Source: Platycnemis pennipes | Lineage: Eukaryota > Arthropoda > Insecta > Odonata > Platycnemididae | Direction of reading: 5' to 3' | DNA: 64,000 nt | NCBI GenBank assembly: GCA_933228895.1 | Contig: OW121846.1 | Location: 109,819,054 to 109,883,053, forward strand | Shown: positions 14,301-26,300 of the stretch, piece by piece | How the letters are laid out: every line of letters starts with the position of its first letter | Position numbering within the stretch: position 1 is the stretch's first letter | The notes under the pieces: generated by a model | Told to the model about the DNA's origin: nothing | What the model saw: only the letters and a program-made list of their open reading frames with translations | The model's database searches: none | Position numbers and translations under genes: made by a program

Positions 14301-17300
14301 GCAACCAACTTCTAGGGAAGGTCTTGTCTTCAAAGGAACCTTTCCAGACTTTTGTTTTTATATTTGCCACTCATTTGTGACCACCTCACCCCCTGTTACC
14401 CACTCCTGCCCACGTCTCCCACACTCTTTTTGCCCACACTGATTACTTCTGATGACCACCAGTAACCGTCCACTCCCACGCTCCTCCCCTTTCCTCCCTC
14501 CCTTCCCCCCCCCCCCATTTCGGTTCTTTCATATATATGTTGGTGCATCTTTTATATACGCTACCTGACGATGCTGTAATACACTGAAACCCGGGTCGTA
14601 GTAAAGTTTATTTTTGTGGATTTGGCTCGTATTTTTCTTTCTGTGTTATCATGTTTCGCTTCCACTCCATATCGCCTGAATCTTCAGAATTTGTAATTTC
14701 CATCCAATTTATAGCTTTACATTCAATTTTCATGGAGAATCTCTCCATGCAATAGATTGCGCAAAGGCATGCTTTATTAATTTACATGTTTCCGTGGCGT
14801 TCTGAATTTGAGGACCTCTCCATTTTTTGGGGTTTTGCCATATTAGGTGTCTTGAGATGACAACACCAGTTCTTCAATAGGATTCCAGTGGGCATGTTCA
14901 GGTCAAAATGCCTCCACTGGCACTTTGGCTATGCTTATCTGGCCCATGCTCTCTTTTGCTGTGGTGCTGATTGGTCCGTTTATGATACACTATCTTCCAG
15001 GCATTCGTCAGCCTAGGAGTGTTCCAGAACTTCATAAGACTAAAAAGGGCCACCAAAAAAGTATGACAACACCACAAGAGAGACCCCAGCACAAGTGAAA
15101 AGATCTCCAGGGTTCTGAAGAAACAAGATATTTTCACAAGGTTCAACTGCGTGATGAAAATAAGCAATCTGATGGCTGCTTTACACAATACAATTTTTTG
15201 CACAATTTCTTGTACAAACTCTTGTATAGACTGAACGAAATTTTATGTTTGTCTGAATGGAATTAGAACACGTTCTATTTCCCGTTCAGTCATTCAGACA
15301 ATAGCACAAGTTTCCGTACAATTTGCCGCTTTACATGGTACAATTTCCTCATGTAAGAGTTTGTACAAAAAATTGTATCATGTAAAGCGGCCTTGAGACC
15401 CAAAGATAGAACTTCACAACATCTCCATGAAGTGTCTACTGTATACCTTGCTACCTTGCGCAGAGCCATATATTGGCAGGACATGTAGAATCATGAAGAT
15501 CTGCCTGCACAAACACTATCAGCAACTAATTGGACAAACTCAGACAGGACATAAAATTTTATGAAGCCAACATCATTGCAGCAGAACAAAGATACTATCC
15601 CAGGATGATACGAGTCCACTGAGAATACCAAAATACCAAGAAACTTCAATAAAGAAGATGGACACCACCTGACAAATGCCTGGAAGAGTGTTCCACAAAC
15701 CTATCCCACAGTGCAGCAGCAAGACAGTATGTGCTATATAAACATGGCCTAAATGTGAGAATGTGAAAAGTTGGTAACTTTTACTTAAAATGATTACCGA
15801 GTGTATTTGATTTAATTTTTGGTATTCAGAGGTTGGCGGGCCTTGTTGCTTTTTGTACTTCTTTTGTTTTACGTGAAAACTTTTCTTCTCCCCGCCATGT
15901 ATCTTGTGAAAGACGGACAGAGAGTAAAAGAGATTAGAGTTGTTCTTCAACACACATGTATCTATTAATATTGATCCCATCTTCGACCTCTGAGTGTTAA
16001 ACCTTTCCACACTAAATGCTGGCATAGGCAGGTGCCTGACAGATTCCTGGCAAGAAAATTTTACCGCCTCAAGGCAGCCAGCACAGCCAAAATAAAAAAA
16101 ATTGAAAGATCATTGAATGACATGCTTCATTTACAATGACTAGAGAACTAGACTACAGTAAACAAATCACCATGCATTAATTTCAGGATGTTTCTGCAGC
16201 CACACATTTTTATGAATACCATTCCTATGCACTTAAAAACAGCTGCTTAATAATAATAATCCTAATTTCTCAAGGAATGCAGTTGAGAAAATTTTACTTT
16301 CCAAGTTTTGATTGCAAACTTCTTAAACAAACACCATTCATGATATGTAATTGACTTCAAGACCAAGTCATGATAATTAACTTCAGGCTGAACCTGAAAA
16401 TGACACAGTACAATGAAATCTACATTATTATGTAGTGAAATCTTCATTTCAGGAAAATTGCTTTCTTCATTGCATCTGTCAATATGTTTACACCCCACTA
16501 CATCTTCCCTGATACCTTATTAAGTAATTCGTGATAACTTTTTAGCATTTTCATTATCATAAAAAAATATCATTCTAAATGTAAGTCAGTAAATACCCTG
16601 TCATATAAGGTAAGTTCCCTCACTCACCCAATGTCAAAACATCCCTCTCATCATTTCCTCATTCCATGGGACAGTTAGATTTACATCCTAAATAAAACAG
16701 TTATATGAAGACATGATAACTTACAGCAAGAAGGGCATCCTCCAGTGTGGCATTGAATGATTCGATCAAATTGGTGGGAATATCACTGATAAATCCCACT
16801 GTATCAACATAAAGCACTTTCATTTTTGAAGGAAGGATGCCAGCATGAACTGTAACATCTAAGGTTGCAAACAGAATGTCTTTGGGTTGGAGGGCTTTCT
16901 CACCCGTCAGAGCTTTGATGAGTGATGTCTTTCCTTATTCAGTAAATGTGAAAAATAAACATTTAATGAAAAAGTAAACCTGGGGAGATGGTTCAATTTG
17001 TGTAAGGGCATATTTCCAATTATTTACCAGCATTTGTATAGCCGACAACAGCCACAGTTGGATATTCATTCTTACGTCTGTTGCTTCTTAGTAATTCCCT
17101 TTGACTACGCAACTTTTCTAATGATACTTTTATCTTGTGTTCTCTGTCAGCAATAATGCGCCTTCTCATCTCTGTAAATGACTCTCCGGGACCACCATAA
17201 CCTTGCCGAGATGGCTCTCCTTCATACATAAAATGAATTTTTGACCTAAGAATAAATTAAAATCAGTAAAATTCATGCTTCATTCACTTCACAGGAATGG

Positions 17301-20300
17301 CTGCATTGGACAGATAGATAATAGTTCCAAAAAAAAAACAGTAGTGAACAGAAGGAAAAGCTGACAAAAATGCACTAAGAAGAAAGTGAAGAAGAAAGAA
17401 ATGATAATATGAGTAGATATCACAAATATCATTTGCTACGGAAGAGTACTTAAAATATTTCAGTGAAGTAACCCATGGACAACTTTTTAAATTCTAAACA
17501 ATATTTCTACCATTGACTACGTCACGTAACTTGGTACTCCATAAAATCTTCCTAGAAGAAGTATTAGCATGAGAATATACAGAGTGGGTCACCAAAACCT
17601 GGACAAATTTAAATTTCTTGCTCCATTGGCAAGTATGATGTTTATAGCAGGATCATAAAGGACTCTAGTCCATACATTAAGTTCACAGACAGTAGCCTAA
17701 GACGTACCACAGGTACTAAATTCCTTGGCTTTTACTTAAATGAATGCTTCAGTTGGGATAGTCACATTGATTATATTGCCTCTTCAATTGCCTCTGGGTG
17801 TTATTTGATCAGAAGGATGATAATACTAACAAATACCGACACAGCCATTAGTCTATATTATGCACATATTTATAGCAGATTGAAATATGGCATAGTGGCA
17901 TGGGGAAATTCACCTAAATCTGAAAGAATTTTCAAACTACAAAAGTGGGCTATAAGAATCATTTGTAAGGCAAGACATAAAGAGTTGTAGAGACCTATTC
18001 AAAAAACTTAAGATTATGCCGTTATCTTGTATCTACATGTACGAATCAATATTACTAGTAAAAACTTTTGAAGGTAAATTTAACTTGAAGACAAATAAAT
18101 ATGTTCATGACCATGATACTAGAAAAAAATCCAATTATGTAACTAGTACACACAATCTTACTCTGTTCAGCAGAGGGCCTACATATATGGGTTGCAAATT
18201 ATTTAATAATTTCCCAAATGAGATAAAAATGAGCAAAGACGTGTTTTAAAATCAAATTGAAAAAATATTTCCTTGACAATTGTTTTTATAATGTAAGAGA
18301 ATTCTTGTCGAATGACTGATAATATTGCTGTATGGTGTTTAACTTTTCTTATATGTACAGCCATTTTATTGTATTTTATCTTTTTTTCTTTATTGAACGG
18401 GGCCGATATATGTAACAACATATCAACGGGACCAATAAAACTATCTATCTAACTATGTTTGGATACGTCAAAGTCTGATGCTTTAAGTAAACCACCTTCA
18501 CTTCCAAATGGCCATGATGTTGAAACAAAGCGCAGAGTATAATGGAAGAGCCATAGCCATCAAAGGCCTTAGCACAGGGTATACATCAATTGAAAACATC
18601 AAGTTTTTGGAAACCAGAAATCAAATTTTTATGATGCTGCAGTAGTATATAAGTCTATAGAGAAGACTCACAAAGGTTACAGGCAAGGACGAGTTGCTCA
18701 AAAGAATGTACCACGAGGACCAAAACATCGAAACACCTAGCTTCAATGCTATTTTTTGAGGGCGTTAGGACATTATTACAAAAACTGCCATCAATTGTTA
18801 GCATAAAAAGCAAACAATGCATCAGACTGGAACAATTGGTGGTTGATAAGCTGTGAATGAAAAATTTAGCAGCAGCCATATGTTTTTCCGCAGGACAGTT
18901 TATTGGCCCACATGAGCCTTTTGGATCACAAATGGCTCTCACACAGTACATATTTTGGAATTCTTAACCAAAATTGGAATCTCTCAGAGTTCTACCTCAA
19001 CATGGAATGTGAGATTGCTTTGAAACTGAGGAAACTGAGAATCTGATGGTGGAAATGTGAAGAATGGACCTCAATGTACTAGGAATCGATTAAATGAAGA
19101 GGGCTGAAGAAGGAGACTTTTAGAGTGGAAGCTACAGGATTGTAAATATGGGATCATTAAATGGTAATGCTGGAGTAGGGATAATACTCAGAAAGAGCAC
19201 CGGAATGCATGTGAAGAGCTTCCTGCAGTATAGCAAAAGAATAGTGATGGTGATGATCAAGACCAAACCTGTAGATACTATAGTGGTGCAGGTTTACATG
19301 CCGATGATGGATTACGAATACGAAGAAGTGGAAGACATCTATGAAGATATCACTTCAGTAATAAAACACACGAGGGGAGAAGACAACTTAATTATTTTAG
19401 GAGATTGGAATGGAAGTGAAGGTCAAGATGGAAAAATTTCTACGAGAAATTCTATGAGAATTCCGCACACAAATGCCAGGAGATAGAGGATTTCAAATAA
19501 GACTACATTTCAGTGAAGCAGAGATTTAGAAACCAGCTGAAGGACTGCAAAAGCTACCCTGGGGTGGATATCGACAGAGACCACAACCTGAGGATGATGA
19601 AATGCCATATAAAATTCAAGAAACTGAATAAAACAGTTAAGAACATATGACAGGTATAAAAATTGGAGGCTCAACATCAGCTGACATTTAAAAAAGCAGC
19701 GGAAAACAACATGGGTGAGGACCTAACGGAGCAATTAGTGGAAGAGGTTTGGGAAAGCATTAAAATTGGACTTACAGGACACCACTTTAGAAATTCTTAG
19801 AAGAAAAAAGTAGCTAAGAAAAAGCCATGGACAATGGAAGAAGCCTTAGACCTGATTGAAGAAAGGAAAAAGTATGAGAATTCAAAAACTGAAGAATGGC
19901 AAGTTTCCTACAAAAGAATAAGGTATGAAAAAAGTCTCAATGATTCCCATTCCCAAAAAGAAGAGAGCAGAGAACTGTGAAAATTTTGGGACCATAAGCC
20001 TGACAACACATGCATTGAAGATATTGACAAGGATCAACCACAGGATAATCGAGCAAAAAGCAGAGTGTTCCTAGATGAGAACCAATTCAGATTCAGAAAA
20101 AGCAAGGGTACAAAAGAAGCAATAATGGACCTTAGGCTGATCATCAGGGAATCAATAAAGGCCAAAGAGAAATGAATTGAAAGCTGCTGTGAGAACATCG
20201 AAAATATGATGAAGGGGAACTCAGAAACGGCATACAACCTAATCAAGAGGCACTTTGGAGAAAGGAAACCAAGCTGCAAAAACATTGGAGATTTGAATGG

Positions 20301-23300
20301 GAAACTGCTAATGGAAGAGAGAGAGATCAGCAATAGATAAAAAAAGTATATTGAAGAGCTATACAGAGGCCCAATACCCCTAGGAGAAGCATTCACAAAT
20401 GACCGGAACCAGGTGGAGGAAGACAACCGCGGTCCAGCAATACTGAGAAGCGATTTCGAGAGAGCAGTAAGAGACCTGAATACTGGAAAGGCACCCAGAA
20501 GAGATAAAATCAGTGGAGAAGTAACCAAAGCACTTGATGAAAAAGCAGAAGACATATGGAATAATTCAAGATTGCTAAAAATCCGGAAATCTGCCAGAAG
20601 ACTTCAAGAGGAGCTCAATGGTGACCATACAGAAGAGGGCTAGGGTTGAGAAATGAGAGGAGCACCGAACCTCGAGTGTAGTGTCACATGCCTCCAAAAT
20701 CCTTACTCAGATAGTAGGCAGAAGAATTGAAGGTAAAATCGAAGAAAACCTATCAGAAAACCAATTTGGATATAGGAAGAATAGGGGAACAGGGGAGGCA
20801 ATACTATGCATGAGACTACTGGTAGAGAAAATTATCCAGGTGAGCAAACCATTGTATATAGTCCTTGTGGACTTGGAGAAGGCATTCGATAACGTCAAAT
20901 GGAATAAGATGTTCCATACTATGGAAAACTTGGCTTGGACTAAAATGTCAGAAGAATCATCTACCAGCTCTACAAGGACCAAGTGGCCACAAACGTATGC
21001 AAGATGGAAAAAATATAGAGGCAAAAATTAACAAAAAAGTCCGACAAGGATGTAACCTGTTACCAGCACTCTTCAATATGTACATGGAGGAAGCGATGAA
21101 AGAAATAGGAGAACAAGGTACCAAGGAATCAAAGTGAATGGAGAATAAATCAACATGCTACGCTTCGCTGATGATATCGCTATCGTAGCAGGAAATGAGG
21201 AAGACCTACAGAACTCACTGAACATAATTGAAAAAGTGTTCCAGGAATACAACATGAAAGTCAATAAGAAGAAAACCAAGATACTTGTGTGCAGAAGAGA
21301 GAAAACAGTGGCCGACGTCCGCCTCAAGGGAAAAAGACTGGAGCACGTGGAATCATTCATCTACCTCGGGAGCACATCACCTGGGATGGAAGAAGCACGA
21401 CAGACATCAAGCATCGAATAGCCCAAGCTAAGACGGCATTCATGGCCAAAAGGCCACTACTCTGCTCGAAGAGCATAAGACTGGAGACAAGGAAACAGTA
21501 TGTGAAAACATTCGCGTGGGCAGTGGCACTCTACGGATCAGAAGAATGGACCACTGGAAAAACTGACCAGAAAAGAATAGAAGCCTTCGTGACGTAGTGC
21601 TGGAGAAGGATGCTGAAGATCAAATGGATGGATAGGGTGAGAAACTAGGAGGTATACAGAAGAACTGGGGAAGAAAGAGTACTGCGGAGCACCATACGCC
21701 AAAGAAGGACATGGTGGGTTGGCTATGTCATGAGACACAACAATTACGTGGGAAGCATTATGGTGGGAAAAATTGAAGGGAAAGTCCCCAGAGGAAGACC
21801 AAGAGATAAGTACTTGGGGCAAGTCAAGAAGGATACGGGGAAGAAGAACCATAGAGAAATGAAGGAACTGGCATGGGATAGGGTGAAACGGAGGGCTGCA
21901 GTATACCAATCCTAGGATTGAAATACTATAGTATGAAGGCTGATCATAGGAAAAATAATGGAGAAGAACAAACCGATGTACATTGTGTTTGTGGATTTGG
22001 AGAAGGCTTTGACAATGTGAATTGGAATTCATTGCCTGGAATTCTGAAAGGAATTGGAGTGTTCTACATTGACTGAAGAATTATCCACAATTTATATAAA
22101 AACTAAGTGGCTGTAATTAAATCTGGACCCAGTTTAGCAGAAGTAACAATTGGGATAGGAGTGAGACAAGGTTGTGCACTGTCTCCCATAATTTTTAATG
22201 TTTACATTGAGAAATCCATCAAAGAAATCGAAGAGTAGGCTTTGGGAGTGAATATCCATGGGTAAAAAATTAGCATGCAATGATTCGTAGATGATATAGC
22301 AGACATGACATAAACAGAAAGATATTTGAAGGTGACACTAAGAAATATGGAAAGATAATGGTCAGATATCAACTGAAGATTAATTAAAAGAAAACAAAGA
22401 TATTGGTGTGCAGCAGGAAAGAAGAGGCCAATACCAATGTTACTCCAGGAAAACAAAAACTTGAGGGGGTAAAAGAGTACTATTACCTCGGAAGCCAAGT
22501 AACTAGCGAGGGACGAAGAAAGAAAGAAATAATCAGTAGAATAGCTCATACAAAGAGGGCATTCTACCTAAAGAAGAATATACAGAATGCTGCTGGGAAC
22601 ACAGGCGTGAAAGTAAGGAAACAATTCATCAGAAATTACACCTTGGGCATATTCTTTTACGGCAGTGATGCATGGACGATTACAGTAGCAGAGAAGTCAA
22701 GGGTGGAAGTATTTGAAAAGTGGTGCAACAGAAGAAATATGAAGATTAAATAGATTGACCAAGTGAGTTATGAAGAAGTCCTTAGCTGAGTGAGAGAAAA
22801 GAGAAGTCTTCTGAAAAACTTAAGATGAAGACAACTTAATCAGCTACATCATGAGATATGAACCTGATGAAGACAATCATAGAAGGCTTGCTGAATGAGA
22901 AGAGTGGCAAAAGAATTGTCTCAATTGAGATATGTAGAATAAGTGATAAAGGATGTGAAAGATAAGAAATACATAACTATGAAGAGATTAACTGATAGGA
23001 GAATTGAGAGGAGAGCTGAGTGAAACCTATCTCAGGATTGTTGATGATGATGAAACTACTACTTATGTATAAAGCATAATTGTGAGGACAACCAACAAGT
23101 CACGGTATCTCAGTATGATGTCACAAAGGACAACTATAGCTATTCTGAGTAAATGTCAGATATATTCAATAATAACGTTCTGTAGTGATTCCTCAAGACC
23201 ATGAAGTAGTATTTTTTGTAATACCTAATGTTTTATTTAAAATTGCTTAAGAAATAGGGTGGTCTCCTTCATCAAAGAAAACAAAATTCATTAATTGGGA

Positions 23301-26300
23301 TTGGTGCACTACCATAAATGTATTCGTATTGCGTAAAATGCTGGACTGAGAAATCTCAGTTTACTAGAGTATTAAATATTAATTTTAAGACCATTTGAAA
23401 AAGCTCAGAAATGGCGTGGTATGCTGCTTTCTGCTGATGTAACATATATATAGTTTAAGTTGCGAGGCATAGGAAATATTTGTCTCCTGATCTTACCACT
23501 GTATTTCAAAGCCCCTCAGCTCTAGTGAATACGTATTAATGATAGCCCATCAAAACTATCAAAGTTCGAAAAGTCTCCTCCATTAAACATGGTATTAATA
23601 CATAGTTTAATGGTATTAATAGTTTTAGAATGAAGGTTTCCATGGTGGCGGTTTGATCTCTGCATTTTTTCACAGGTTTTCCACTGAGTCAGTTGGCTTG
23701 TGGACAAAATTTTCACTGGCTCTCCTGCCAGTGTCTTCAGGTCGAAGGTGTTGGCGTGAGGTTTCTGCCCCGCTTATATACCGTGGGTTGGCTGGGTGCT
23801 GCTCTCTGATTGGCTGTCTCTTGGATGAGTCTTTTCCAGGCACTGTGAAGGAGATGTCCGTCCTCTCTGTTGAAATTTAACGGTGTTTTTTGAATTTCTA
23901 TGGCTTCCCTGATTTATCGAGGGAAGTATCGGCACTCCTTTGTTAAAAGTTTCATCTCCTGGAACTGTTGTCCACAAGCCAACTGACGCGGAGGAAAACC
24001 CAGAAAAAAAATGCAGAGGTATTAATAGTCATTTTATAGGCTCCGGTGCATCCTAATCGTGGAGTCCTCTGCTACTGCAAAGCATGGCGTGAACTTCGCT
24101 CCGATTAAGGGCCAACTTAACCACATGCTTATTAAAATGAATACTAAGGGTTTTTAAATTAATAAATTGAATAGATAGTTTTAAATAAATAAATAAAAGT
24201 TGTTCCTAAAATGTTCCTTTGCCACTTAAAACTCAAGAAATTGAAGAAATCAATGAAGAACTTTTGGCAAGTAGAGAAACTAAAGGAGCCTCAACAGCAG
24301 CTGGCCTTTCAGAAGGGGGTGGAATACAAGATAGAAGAGGATCTAACTGTGAAATCAGTGGATAAGAGACGTGAGAACATCAAAATAGGGCTACATGAAG
24401 CAGCACAAGAAGTTTTGGGAAGGAGAAAAGCTGTACAGAAGAAGCCACGAATTACATAAGTCTTAGAATTGATTGAAGAGAGAAGAAAATATAAAAATGA
24501 GGAAACTGAAGAAGGGCAACTTGCTATAAAAGAATTTGGAATGAAATAAACTGTAAAGTGAGAAAAGCAAGGGAAATGTAGAAGTTGCCCACAGGATGGT
24601 GAGGAATCACTTCAAGGAACGCAAGATACAATACCATTGGGGGCAAGAATGGAGAAATCTTAATCAAGCATGAGGATAAAGTGAAGAGATGAAAGGAATA
24701 CTTGGAAGATTTGTACAATGGAAGCACCCTTAGCACAAAAGTAATCAAAGAGGAAAAGGAAGTCAATGAGGATGACTTGGGAGCCCCAATCTTAAGATCA
24801 GAATTTGACACAGCTGTAAGGGACCCGAGGATAAATAAGGCCTCCGGAATAGATGATATTCCTGCCTAACTAATTAAAAAGCAGGAGGGATGGAAATGCG
24901 GGAAAATGAAAATCAAGGTGAAAGATTTTTGTTACCTAGGATGCCGAGTAACCAGCAATGAACAAAGTAAAAGAGAAATTGCTAGTAGAATTGTCCAGAT
25001 GAAAAGGGCATTTTACCAAAAAAGGCTGCTTACAGCTGCAAATACAAGCATGGAAGTGAGGAAACATTTCATTAGAACATACATCTGGAGCATTTAACCA
25101 TATTGCTGCAAAGCATGGATGATAACAGCAGCAGAGAAGACAAGGGTACTGTAGAATGATGATGTTAAATGGATCGACCGAGTGACAAATGAAGAAGTCT
25201 TAAGAAGAGTGTGAGAAAAGAGATGTATACTGAAAACCCTAAAAAGATGACAGGATTACCTAATCGGCCATATTTTAAGACATGATGGCTTGATGAAGAC
25301 AATCGTCGAGGGAAAAGTGAATGGGAAGAATTGAAAAGGCAGGCCTCATATGAGATACATGAAAAGTTGTGAAGTGCTCTAGAGTGAACATCCGGAGGGA
25401 AACAGTCAGTATGCTATGATTCGCTGAAGACATAGCTCTCATAGCAGAGACAGAGAAGGAGCAGAATAAGATGCTCACAACCATGGAAAGGACAATGGCT
25501 ATACATCAGCTGAAGATCAATAAGAAGAAAACTAAGATATTGGTGTGCAGGAGGCCAAAACCAACGTTATACTAGGAAAACAGAAACTGGAAGAGATGAA
25601 GTTACCTGGGAAGCAGAGTAACCAACGATGGACGAAGCAAGAAAGAAATAGTGAGTAGAATAGCCCAGGCAAAGAGGGCATTCTATCAAAAGAAGAATCT
25701 ACGTACAGCTGGAAATACAAGCTTGGAAATAAGGAAGCAATTCATCAAAACATATATCTGGGGCATGATTCTTTACGGCAGTGAGGCATGGGCGATGACA
25801 GCAGCAGAGATGAAAAGGGTGGAAGCATTTGAAATGTGGTGCTACAGAAGAATGTTGAAGATTAAATGGATTGACCGAGTGACAAATGAAGAAGTCCTAA
25901 GAAGATTGGGAGAAAAGAGAAGTCTGCTGAAAACTATAAAAAGAAGACGGGACAACTTAATCGGCCACATCTTAAGACATGATGGCTTGATGAAGACAAT
26001 CGTCAAGGGAAAAGTGAATGGGAAGAATTGAAAAGGCTGGCCTCGTATGAGATATATGAAAAGTTGTGAAGGGTGTAAAGGAGAGGAATTACGTCAATAT
26101 GAAGAGGTTGGCCAATAGAAGAATCAAGTGGAGGGCTGCGTCAAACCAATCCTAGGATTTTTGACTGATGATGATGATGAAATAAAGTTAATCATAATAA
26201 ATTAACTGAATACACATACCTCCGATAATAGTTAATAAGAATAAAGATATATAAACTTGTGAATTACACTGATTTAATATTGGTACTACCGGTTTCAGCC

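Noticed and set aside
14074..14442. 122-residue plus-strand frame
   Set aside because: It lies in the C-rich interior of the foldback element, is rich in Pro, Thr and His without motifs, and begins inside the inverted arm.
15573..16025. 150-residue minus-strand frame
   Set aside because: Part of it is antisense to the Penelope-like remnant, which explains the sequence better; no protein family recognised.
20034..20555. 173-residue minus-strand frame
   Set aside because: It is the antisense shadow of the RTE linker and RT coding on the plus strand.
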